The position numbers were made by a program, and so were the translations under genes. From a virus: DNA of 45,728 bases. The DNA lies in the IMG/VR virus record IMGVR_UViG_3300034118_001696, positions 1 through 45,728 of that record. The stretch is one strand, 5' to 3'. Positions 25,212 through 33,694 of the stretch are shown one piece after another. The notes under the pieces are model-generated. The model had not been told where the DNA came from. It worked only from the letters and a program-made list of their open reading frames with translations, and made no database searches. Within the stretch, counting starts at the first letter, position 1, and every line of letters begins with the position of its first letter.

Positions 25212-27967
25212 CAGTGTCGCTCCCTCAGAAACCGCATCGTCTCGGCGATCTGAGTTGCCACGAGCGATCGCGTGTCTGTTTTTCGTCGCTTCAGTTCATC
25301 GCGAAGACCAGCGATCGCGGAGGTCGTGTCGCCGCCTGAGAACGGATACTTCTCGGTCTTCGATCCGTCTGGATGCTGGGCTTGCAGGTAGCCCTCGTCT
25401 GTCCCCACCTGCTGTGTCGTCCACGGAAAGTCGTCACCCTTGCTCCACGTCTGGACGCCGCCACCGTCGTCGGACTTGCCGCCGCCCTTGCCGCCGCGGG
25501 CCAGTTGGCCCTCGCGGGCGTCGTCGATGAACTTCTGGGCCTTCTTGTCGTCGCCCTTCTTCCACTCCATGTAGGGAGACTTCTTCGTGCCCTCGGGAGT
25601 ACCTCCGGTTCCTTCCTTGGCAACACGATCAAGCATCTTGCCGAGTACTGCCGACGAAGGAGGCTTCTTCGTGCCCTCGGGAGTACCTCCGGCTCCTTCC
25701 TTGGCAACACGATCAAGCATCTTGCCGAGTACTGCCGACGAAGGAGGCTTCTTCGTGCCCTCGGGAGTACCTCCGGTTCCTTCCTTGGCAACACGATCAA
25801 GCATCTTGCCGAGTACTGCCGACGAAGGAGGCTTCTTCGTGCCCTCGGGAGTACCTCCGGTTCCTTCCTTGGCAACACGATCAAGCATCTTGCCGAGTAC
25901 TGGAGACTTCTTCGCGCCTACAGGCTCGGCAGTGGCCGCTGCCTCGTCCTCTTGGCACTTATTGCCCGAACCGAACCTTCCGCCTTCGTCTCGCCCGCAG
26001 TCGCGACGCTCAGAGCGAGACGATTTCTTCGAGAGGTCTTTGATCCACACGTCGTGGTCTTCAGACTTTGTGAACGCTCCACCTGTCTTCTTAAATCCGT
26101 TTTCCTTCAGGGCCGCGTCGTGCTCAGGGCTCCACGACTGGACAGAGACCGTCTCAGAGCCTGTCGCGCGTGCTGCATCAAGGGCTAGTTGAACGACTTC
26201 CTTGCCTCCTCCATCGGGGTTGAAGTGAATGTTGCTTTTGCCCTTCACGCCGAACGGAGGAGAGGCCTTGCTGACGGTAAACTGCCCAGCCTTGCCGCTG
26301 ACACTGACACTGCCGTCGTCGAGCGATTGAGACTTCCATCCTCGAAACGCTCCGCCGGTTGACGCAACCTGCGCAGCAACCTTGTTTCTGTCCAATGCCG
26401 GCGACTTCTCCGACGTGCCTCCGCCTTGGCACTTGTTTTCGTTGTCAAACTTACCGCCTTCGTCTCGCCCGCAGTCGCGACGCTCGGCCAGAAACGACCG
26501 CAGGCCCCTCGCTCGCTCGACCACGTCGGATAGATCACGACGCTTCACGGGTCGAGCGGTCGCGACGTGCGCTTCGTAACTACGCTTCGCGACAGAGACG
26601 GAAGCATCGCCGTAGGCCGGGTAGGTCACGGGTCCGCAGTCCAGCAGCGCACGAATTTTTTTTACAATCCTAATTGACTGACCGTTTTCGGTCTTCCACT
26701 CCTCGCCGCCGTCAGGGCTCACGACGAACGAGAAACTTGAGCCCTTGAGGTCGCCTCTCTGCACGAGTTCAGCGAGATCGCCTCGCGACTCCGGAAGCAG
26801 GCATTCGTATCGCAGCCCCTTGTCGTCGACCGTCATCCGCATGGTTGTCGGGAAGCGGCCGAGGAGGTGGTCCGGCGAATGGTTGAAGAGACACCGCGTC
26901 TCCAGAGGCTTGCCGTCTTCGTCCTGCCGGTCCTTCACGATCTGAAATGCGTCGGGGTGGATTCGCTCAATGAAGTCCCCGAGCATCAAAGAATCCTTGC
27001 CGAACACGGCCGCGTACCCCACAAGGTACGTGCGAGGCTTTCCGGTCTCAGGATCAGCGCGTCGCTCGACGCGGAGCAGGTTGGGGTCGGCCTTTTCGGT
27101 GTAGGAGAAGTTGCCGAGGTATCGACGCTCCACTCCGGGGCGGACGTCGACGGCACGCTGCTCTTCACGCTCGGCGAAGTATTCGTCGATCACTTGCTTG
27201 ATCTCCTCGATGACCGGCTGCCACTCGGGCGACTCGCTCACTCGCTTCAGGCACTCGTCCTTCGTCGCCGGCATCTCGATGTACTCAACGGGAATGTCAC
27301 TGAGCATTCCCGAGAAGTCGTCACCGAGTCGTGTCGTGATGATCCATGTCGTGCCGACGTTCGCGTGTCCGTACAAAGCCTTCTTCAGGATAAGCGTTCG
27401 TATGTCGGTGCAATAAGAGATGAGATGCTTGTTGCTCTGGCGGTACGGCAGGCCAGAGAGAGCCGACATGACCCTGTCGAAGTCGAACACCACGTCGTCT
27501 TCGCCCTTGCTCGACCATACGTACTCGCTCTTCCCAGAGCCCGGCGCGCCGTGAACGACTTTCACGCGAGGCTTCATGCCGTGCGTCGAGCCGAATGGGC
27601 GTAGCGAGCGGCTGTCTTTGCGATCGGCCGCCTCCATCTGCTCGACGACCTTCTTGGCCCACGAGTAGCCGCTCGGACCACCCCACAGTAAATTCGCGAT
27701 TTTTCCATTTGATGGGTACCCGGCGTCGCCGCGGTTGAATCCGTCCGCTTTCTCGTCCGACTGATGTCGGTCGAAGAACGCCTTCATGCGTCGCACCGTG
27801 CTCGGCGAGACCTCGACGCCGTTCGACAAGTCTCTCGCGCGAGCGATGCCGACAGCGGTGCCGCCTCTGCCGTGCTCGCGGCGGAGTTTCAGGCCGTACT
27901 CCGCCTCGCGGCGGACGCCGTTTGGGGGCTTGAAGTCAATGTGCTTGTACTTCTCAGGCTTTGCCAT
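25211..27967 (-). CDS. Prohead protease polyprotein with kinase-like and GNAT-like domains
   Basis: I place the start at ATG 27967 (MAKPEKYKHIDFKPP), giving 918 residues; it has GAG 7 nt upstream and overlaps the previous gene by 14 bp. Domains: a conserved basic phage domain (1-115) with GGTAVGIARARDLSNG and NLLWGG; a P-loop domain (132-275, GAPGSGKS at 140-147); an HK97-type prohead protease (about 280-460, His363 in FNHSPDH and Ser411 in LKGSSFSF); cysteine element 499-513; a GNAT-like domain (about 530-645, ALKENGFKKTG); cysteine element 657-671; four near-identical 28-residue repeats (690-796); a Lys/Gly-rich tail ending MRFLRERH. The protease should cleave the capsid scaffold. That it also cleaves the cargo strings is inference. 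Confidence 0.88.
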   Translation of the reverse strand: MAKPEKYKHIDFKPPNGVRREAEYGLKLRREHGRGGTAVGIARARDLSNGVEVSPSTVRRMKAFFDRHQSDEKADGFNRGDAGYPSNGKIANLLWGGPSGYSWAKKVVEQMEAADRKDSRSLRPFGSTHGMKPRVKVVHGAPGSGKSEYVWSSKGEDDVVFDFDRVMSALSGLPYRQSNKHLISYCTDIRTLILKKALYGHANVGTTWIITTRLGDDFSGMLSDIPVEYIEMPATKDECLKRVSESPEWQPVIEEIKQVIDEYFAEREEQRAVDVRPGVERRYLGNFSYTEKADPNLLRVERRADPETGKPRTYLVGYAAVFGKDSLMLGDFIERIHPDAFQIVKDRQDEDGKPLETRCLFNHSPDHLLGRFPTTMRMTVDDKGLRYECLLPESRGDLAELVQRGDLKGSSFSFVVSPDGGEEWKTENGQSIRIVKKIRALLDCGPVTYPAYGDASVSVAKRSYEAHVATARPVKRRDLSDVVERARGLRSFLAERRDCGRDEGGKFDNENKCQGGGTSEKSPALDRNKVAAQVASTGGAFRGWKSQSLDDGSVSVSGKAGQFTVSKASPPFGVKGKSNIHFNPDGGGKEVVQLALDAARATGSETVSVQSWSPEHDAALKENGFKKTGGAFTKSEDHDVWIKDLSKKSSRSERRDCGRDEGGRFGSGNKCQEDEAAATAEPVGAKKSPVLGKMLDRVAKEGTGGTPEGTKKPPSSAVLGKMLDRVAKEGTGGTPEGTKKPPSSAVLGKMLDRVAKEGAGGTPEGTKKPPSSAVLGKMLDRVAKEGTGGTPEGTKKSPYMEWKKGDDKKAQKFIDDAREGQLARGGKGGGKSDDGGGVQTWSKGDDFPWTTQQVGTDEGYLQAQHPDGSKTEKYPFSGGDTTSAIAGLRDELKRRKTDTRSLVATQIAETMRFLRERH
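25580..25900 (-). repeat. 84-bp coding tandem repeat, four copies
   Basis: Four copies of a 28-codon unit (VLGKMLDRVAKEGTGGTPEG, then TKKPPSSA) with almost no DNA differences; one copy changes Thr to Ala. Near identity points to recent expansion or gene conversion. Each unit has a short amphipathic helix and a Gly/Pro-rich hinge. Confidence 0.92.
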
Positions 27968-30900
27968 CTTCCCACTCGTACTCGTCGAGGTCTCCTTCGT
28001 CCCAAATCTCTTCCCACAACTCGTCGAACCTTGCGAGGTCCGCTGGAGAGAGCCAGCCATCGCCGGCGCCGAGCGGCATGTCACGACGACTCGTGCCGAA
28101 CTTCTTCAGCCACCTCGCCATGATCTTGGCCTGCGGAGAGCCCGGGTCTCCGAGACGGAACGAGATGTCGACCTCGCGGCCGTTATTTGCCCACCACTCC
28201 GTGCCCTCGCGGGTGGCGTGCAGATCGAGAAGGCTCTTCGCGTGCGAGAGCGAGTCGGGGAGTTTTTCGCGGATGTCGCCCGGGATAGGCGCGTCGAAAC
28301 CCATCCGAGGCCAGATCGTGTATCCCTTCCAAGACTTGTCAGACTTGCTGCCGGCGGCGTTGAACCGGACCTCGGAGAAGCCCGAATTTCTCGCCTCTTC
28401 AAGGCTCTTCGCCATCACTTCATAGAAGGCCCTCGCCGCTGCGTGCTTCTTGGCGGGAGTGTCCGCCGCGCCGGGCTCGACCGTGATCGTGCTGTGGTAC
28501 AGGACAGGCTCGCCGTCGCTGTTCGTTCCGACCGCGGATGACCCACTCAATCCGTAGTCGATGCCGCCGAGCGGCTTCTCCCAACTCACGAGCACAGGCA
28601 TGCTCGCGCCGGAGAACGATGTCGCCATGTCCGGTGCCGGCCGCATGAAGACTGAGCCGCCCTCGGCTCCGGCAATGCGAACGACGTCTGACTGATCGAT
28701 CTTCAGCGTATCCAGACTCTTGGAGACGTCGCCGCTGACTCGAACGCTCGCGGCGGGCTGTGAGTCGCCTTCCTCTTGGCACTGATTCCTCGGACCGAAC
28801 CTGCCGCCTTCGTCGCGGCCGCAGTCGGCCGCACGGCCTTCCTTCTTTGGCTTTGGATCGTAGCCCCACTCGTGAATGCTGTTCCCGTCATTGAATATGT
28901 GACGGGCGGGCACGACCGCTGACACGATCTTGTAATTCCCGCCAAGGGTCGACTCTCCGTGCTGCTTGGCGTACTGCTTGTTGATCGTGACCCAGTCTCC
29001 GGGAGATATAGCGTCGTCTGCAATCTCGGGGACCGCGCGGAAAATTCTCACCGGCTCGTCCGGCTTGCCTTTGAGTCGCCGAACCACTCTGGCCGACTCG
29101 TCGTCGAGCGACTTATCTCCGTGCCCGTAGAGTCTGCCGGCGTCGTCTGAGTACACGTCGTCCGGGTAAATGCCCGCAAGGCTGTCGGCCGACTTGGCGT
29201 AGCCGTCCGCCTGCGGAGCCTTGTGACTGCCTCTGTATCCGGCGCATTCATTGCCGGCACCGAACCTGCCGCCTTCGTCGCGGCCACAGTCGGCATCTCG
29301 CGACTCAAGGTCATCGATCCAGCCGACCCAGTCGCGGGACTTGTTTCGCTCTCGAAGGCGAGGAAGCAGCCTCTGCATTTTCTGGTACTGGCGATAGCCG
29401 GCGCTGTCTTTCTTCGAGAAGTCAATACTCATGCCAGTCGAAGTGCCGTTGGCATCCCACCAGAGGCGGCCCTCGCGAGTGGAGACGATGTCCTGCACGT
29501 TCAGCGGCTCGCCGGCGTCCCACTTCGCTCGGGCATCATCCGACAGTCCGACAGAATCAACGTCTTCCTCGATCCGACTGCTCGTGGTTGAGTTAATCTC
29601 CCCGTCGAAGCCGAACTGCGGCCAGAGCCTGTAGCCCTTGAACTTGTCCAACTCGTCGCCCGTCCCGACGGCCACAGTTTCTGCCGCCGTAGCGCCGAGC
29701 CTTTCTGCCGTCATCAGCGAATCGAGCATTCGCTCCATCATTATCGACGAGATTCTGCTCGTCATTGCGTCATCTGGCGAGTCTGTGTTCAGCACACTCT
29801 CGGCGCCATCTCCGGGCGGCCAGACGTCGAGCAAGTCGTAGTTGACAAAGAACCCTCCGTCTCCGTTGTCGAGCACGGAGACGCCCGAATAGACCTTCCA
29901 TTCGTCGGGCTTGTCTGGGCTCACTGGCATCAACAACTCGACCTTGATCTCGCCGCTGTTTTTCTCAGACGAGATCGTCATTTCGCCGGCCCTGACGGCT
30001 CCGCCGCCAATAGTCGCGACGTCGTCGATCGTCGCCCGGCCCGGAAGAATCTCGCTCATCGTCTTGGCGATCTGCTTTGGGCCCTCAAATTTCACCGACG
30101 CCATCGCCTCTCCGCCCTTGATTGGCGAAGACTTCTTCAGACGCCGCGAATCCCACGCCTTGTCGCGGCCGCTCGCCTTCCAAGACTCATCCGGCTTGGC
30201 AGTGGCAGTCCCTGCGCCGGCTTGGCAGTCGTTGTCGTTGCCGAATCGCCCGCCCTCGTCGCGTCCACAGTCGGCTTCGCGGGATTCGGCGTCCTCGAAG
30301 AACGCCCGCGACTTGTTTCGCTCCTTGAGTCTGGCGAGTCGCTTCTTTGACTCTTGGAATCTGCGGTACCCGAGCGAGTTCTTGTCCTTCAGGTCGAGCG
30401 TGAGGGTCACGTCACTGCCGTTCTTGTCCCACCACCTCTCGCCTTCGCGAGTCGAGATTAACTGCTGGATGGTGAGATTCTTCACGCGGGCGCGCAGGCC
30501 TCGCAGGACTGTCTCCTGCGGGATTCGAGTCGATCCGGCGGGCGGGATCGGCACGCCGGCAGCCTTCAGCACGATCTCGTCCGGAACCTTGCTCAACTCT
30601 CGCAGTGGTACGGGCGCGTCGAACCCGAACTGCGGCCAGAGTCGGTAGCCCTGCACGAACACATCCGTGGAATCGCCGGCGGCTTGCATCAAGGCAGAAG
30701 AGACTCCGGCCGATTCGGCGGCCGACAGCGACTCGACGAACTGCTCGCTGAGCAGGCTCGCCACGCGGAGCCGGTCCTTCTGGTTTGCGTTAGGCGACCC
30801 GGAGACAGACATCGGCGTTGAGAGGCTGACGTAATTCAGCACCGTCTCGCCGTTGCGGTCGCGAGAGAGCATCGTGTTCGTCGTGACGTACCCCTCGTCC

Positions 30901-33287
30901 GGATCGGCAACGTCCGAGGCGGGGTCGATTGGTATCGACGCTGTGACGAACACCTCGGTGTCGCTGTACGGAGCGACGCGAACGGCGGCGCCGCGAGTCT
31001 TGCCACCTCCGATCGCGACGATGCTATCGAGCGAGTCGACGCCGAGCGTGCTCATCGCGCTCGCGAGTTCGCCGGCGCCTTCGATCTTCAAAGACCGAAG
31101 TTTGTCACCGCCTCTGATGGGAGGCTTCTCGGCGAGTTCCGACGACGACCACGAAACAGTGCCGGTCTGCTCCTTCCACGAGTCGTCTTGCTTTTCCGGA
31201 GCGGCCACTCCGTCGCCGTCGGCTTGGCACTTATTGCCCTCGCCGAACCGGCCGCCGGGTTGCCGGATGCAGGCGGCATCGCGTTGCTCGAAGTCAAGGG
31301 CCGCGAAGTTCGCTCGCTCCTCGACGTCCTCTTCGAGTGCCTTCAGGACGTCGATCATGTCGACGCCCAGTTCGTCGAAGTTCGACTCCCAAGCCGCCTG
31401 CTCGGCGTCGAAAGACGAGTTGTCGAAGTCGTCGACCCCTCCGTCTGCGTCTCGTCGCGACGCGGGTTGGAAAGGCTTCTCCCTCTTGATCCTTCCGGAA
31501 ATCACGCCCTCAGCCGCGGCGGAGAAAAGAGAGTTCTCGGTGATATTCGTCTTCGCGCCGAGGTGCTTCCAGAGACGCTTCTCGTACTGCCACAACGCTG
31601 CCTGTATCTCGTCGATGTCGGCTCGACGGCCGGTGCGTCGCTCGACCTCGTCTTGAACCCTGCGAAACACCTCGCGGATGTTTCGCCTCGCCCTGTCTGT
31701 CTTTGGGTCTTGCTGTTCAAGGATCAGGCTCTTGAAAAGAGAGTTGCCAGCCTGATGCATCGAATGGACAGCCGGGTCCGGGTGCTCGCCGTACCCGCCA
31801 CCGCTCGGCCTTTTCACCTTCTGGTGAGATCGCTCGGCGGCCGTCGCCCAGATGAACGCAGCGCCGTTTTCCTCGATCACTCCTGTTCTTTGCTGAATCT
31901 TGAGCGACCTGATCAGATCAGCCTTCGTTATGCCGTGAGACTTGTCGACACCGAACAGGAACGCCTTGCTCCACGACCTGCCCTCAAGCGCGGTCAAGGC
32001 CGCTTCGGCTCGCTTCTTTGCAGATTCTGGGGTCGATCTCGTGATGAGTTCGCCGCTCACTCGCCCGACCGATCGCATGAGCCAGCGATCCATCGTCAGA
32101 AACTCGTGTCGCCCGGACAGATTCGCAAAGAATGAGCCGATCTTCGGGCCGAAGATTGCGGCAACCGGCACGACTTCGTCACGGAGTTCTCCGGACGTCA
32201 TCGTCTTTTTCTTGCCCTGCTTGTCGACCGGCATAGACCACGGCGCGGAGCCAGTCTTGGCTCTCCACTCGTCGACCTTTGATTTGCCGGCGAGCCTCTC
32301 CAGTGTCTTTTCGATCGTTCCGGCCGGAGCGTATCCAGACAACAGGCGACGCGTTCTGTCCTTGCCGAATGAATCAAGAAGCCCTTGAAACACCTTGAGG
32401 GACGTCGTGACATCGCGAGCGCCTCCGCCGTAGTCCGAAGGAACCACGGTTCCGTGTTCCTTGAACATGCGATACAGGTCGTCTGCGTCCCGCAGGTTTG
32501 CGTCCGGCCCCTGTCCGCTGCTTGTGATCGCGAGCAGCGTCGTGAAAATGAATCGCGAGTTTTCGTCTGACTCGAACTCGGGATGCCGAGTCGTCATCTG
32601 ACGCATCGTGCTTTCGAGGTCGGTGCTGTAGAAGCCCGGATCAACACCTAGCACGTCGTACGCGTGAATCGCGTCTTCTGTCAGCGAGTCGGCGAGATAC
32701 GCAATCTGCTGCTCTGGCATCTCGGTCGCGGCCGTGTCGATGATCGAGCCGGGGCCGGACGCTCCCGTCTTCCTTCGCTCCTCTTCGTGCCGATTGGACA
32801 AGTACAGCGCGACTGATTCGTGAGCGACGAACTGATCGTTCTGCCTCAAGTCCTCTGGCGTGAACACGTCGTCCGTTGAAGCAATCTTGCCGTCGCTGAC
32901 GTACGGAGGGCTGCCGTCTTTCGGCTTCTGGACGCGGCCCTTCGCTCTCCTTATGAACTCTCTGTCCCACAGGTCTGTCGTCGACCCGGGCGCAGAGCCC
33001 TCCGGCTTGGGGTTCTCCTTGAAGTCATCGATTGCTCGCTGCCTCGCCTCTTCGTCCATCACGGCGACCCGCTTGCCGCCGCCGAGCATCACGTCGACGT
33101 TTCTCTCTTTGGCTTTCTTCGCGGCCACGGCGACGTCTTGTCCACCGCCATTCGTCGCGCCGCAGTCGTTCCCGTCGCCGAAACGCCCGCCGTCTTGGCG
33201 GTCTGCGTCCGTGCATTGGCCTGAGTTGCGAGCCTCGACGAGGCCGCGATACTCGGCGAACGAGAACTTCTTCTCAAGAAAGATCAT
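27954..33287 (-). CDS. 1777-residue head-cargo polyprotein
   Basis: Starts with ATGA overlap to the portal stop. Order: leader 1-24; degenerate cysteine element 25-42; a large domain (45-612) with a helix-hairpin-helix-GPD-like centre at 377-409 (GPKIGSFFANL, then TMDRWLMRSVGR, Asp400 at the glycosylase aspartate position); element 673-687; unknown module A1 (700-1000, GYRLWPQFGFD); element 1007-1021; module A2 (1035-1325); element 1334-1348; an ADP-ribosyltransferase-like domain (1350-1480: FRAVP, GDWVTINKQYA, IHEWGYD); element 1489-1503; module A3 (1510-1777, GYTIWPRMGFD). The helix-strand before each GYxxWP (for example FYEVMAKSLEEARNSGFSEV) resembles the C-terminal half of GNAT folds. Probably packaged and injected; activities untested. 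Confidence 0.8.
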   Translation of the reverse strand: MIFLEKKFSFAEYRGLVEARNSGQCTDADRQDGGRFGDGNDCGATNGGGQDVAVAAKKAKERNVDVMLGGGKRVAVMDEEARQRAIDDFKENPKPEGSAPGSTTDLWDREFIRRAKGRVQKPKDGSPPYVSDGKIASTDDVFTPEDLRQNDQFVAHESVALYLSNRHEEERRKTGASGPGSIIDTAATEMPEQQIAYLADSLTEDAIHAYDVLGVDPGFYSTDLESTMRQMTTRHPEFESDENSRFIFTTLLAITSSGQGPDANLRDADDLYRMFKEHGTVVPSDYGGGARDVTTSLKVFQGLLDSFGKDRTRRLLSGYAPAGTIEKTLERLAGKSKVDEWRAKTGSAPWSMPVDKQGKKKTMTSGELRDEVVPVAAIFGPKIGSFFANLSGRHEFLTMDRWLMRSVGRVSGELITRSTPESAKKRAEAALTALEGRSWSKAFLFGVDKSHGITKADLIRSLKIQQRTGVIEENGAAFIWATAAERSHQKVKRPSGGGYGEHPDPAVHSMHQAGNSLFKSLILEQQDPKTDRARRNIREVFRRVQDEVERRTGRRADIDEIQAALWQYEKRLWKHLGAKTNITENSLFSAAAEGVISGRIKREKPFQPASRRDADGGVDDFDNSSFDAEQAAWESNFDELGVDMIDVLKALEEDVEERANFAALDFEQRDAACIRQPGGRFGEGNKCQADGDGVAAPEKQDDSWKEQTGTVSWSSSELAEKPPIRGGDKLRSLKIEGAGELASAMSTLGVDSLDSIVAIGGGKTRGAAVRVAPYSDTEVFVTASIPIDPASDVADPDEGYVTTNTMLSRDRNGETVLNYVSLSTPMSVSGSPNANQKDRLRVASLLSEQFVESLSAAESAGVSSALMQAAGDSTDVFVQGYRLWPQFGFDAPVPLRELSKVPDEIVLKAAGVPIPPAGSTRIPQETVLRGLRARVKNLTIQQLISTREGERWWDKNGSDVTLTLDLKDKNSLGYRRFQESKKRLARLKERNKSRAFFEDAESREADCGRDEGGRFGNDNDCQAGAGTATAKPDESWKASGRDKAWDSRRLKKSSPIKGGEAMASVKFEGPKQIAKTMSEILPGRATIDDVATIGGGAVRAGEMTISSEKNSGEIKVELLMPVSPDKPDEWKVYSGVSVLDNGDGGFFVNYDLLDVWPPGDGAESVLNTDSPDDAMTSRISSIMMERMLDSLMTAERLGATAAETVAVGTGDELDKFKGYRLWPQFGFDGEINSTTSSRIEEDVDSVGLSDDARAKWDAGEPLNVQDIVSTREGRLWWDANGTSTGMSIDFSKKDSAGYRQYQKMQRLLPRLRERNKSRDWVGWIDDLESRDADCGRDEGGRFGAGNECAGYRGSHKAPQADGYAKSADSLAGIYPDDVYSDDAGRLYGHGDKSLDDESARVVRRLKGKPDEPVRIFRAVPEIADDAISPGDWVTINKQYAKQHGESTLGGNYKIVSAVVPARHIFNDGNSIHEWGYDPKPKKEGRAADCGRDEGGRFGPRNQCQEEGDSQPAASVRVSGDVSKSLDTLKIDQSDVVRIAGAEGGSVFMRPAPDMATSFSGASMPVLVSWEKPLGGIDYGLSGSSAVGTNSDGEPVLYHSTITVEPGAADTPAKKHAAARAFYEVMAKSLEEARNSGFSEVRFNAAGSKSDKSWKGYTIWPRMGFDAPIPGDIREKLPDSLSHAKSLLDLHATREGTEWWANNGREVDISFRLGDPGSPQAKIMARWLKKFGTSRRDMPLGAGDGWLSPADLARFDELWEEIWDEGDLDEYEWEDGKA

Positions 33288-33694
33288 CGCCAGACAGACC
33301 TTGCGATCGCCGTGATCTCAGGCGAGTACGTCTTCCCAGACAATTGCCCAGCGATGTACTCGGCGATGAACTCACGGCCATTGACGGCTGCGTATCGAGA
33401 CACCTGCGACTCGATGAGAGATCGCTGCTCGTCGGAGAACGTCACCAGTTCAGACTTTCGGTATGACTCAGGGTCTGACTGGTAGTGAAGCCTGTGGCAC
33501 GCCTCGTGGAGAAGGGGGTTGCCGCTCGAAGTCCAACCGTCGGAATCATCGGGCTCACCGGCTTCCGGTGACACATAGAGCGTGTCGTCGTCTGGCGAAT
33601 ACACGGCGTAAGCATCGCCAATGTCACGGCACTCGACGCGAGGGAAGTAGCCCCCAAGATGATCGCGGCATGCCGCCTCGGCGGACGAGATCAT
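33284..33694 (-). CDS. HExxH peptidase domain, possible separate product
   Basis: An internal ATG at 33694 is in the portal frame and overlaps the stop of the nested small gene as ATGA. It would give a 136-residue protein (MISSAEAACRDHLGGYFPRV) with HEACH at 63-67 and a downstream REFIAEY helix that can supply the third zinc ligand, typical of gluzincins. Coupled start is plausible, but there is no good ribosome binding site of its own. A fused-only product remains possible. Confidence 0.5.
   Translation of the reverse strand: MISSAEAACRDHLGGYFPRVECRDIGDAYAVYSPDDDTLYVSPEAGEPDDSDGWTSSGNPLLHEACHRLHYQSDPESYRKSELVTFSDEQRSLIESQVSRYAAVNGREFIAEYIAGQLSGKTYSPEITAIARSVWR

Noticed and set aside
25580-25900. 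Possible CRISPR-like array
   Set aside because: Units are directly adjacent with no spacers and keep one protein frame.
25587-26192. Repetitive frames on both strands
   Set aside because: They merely re-read the 84-bp coding repeats in other frames.
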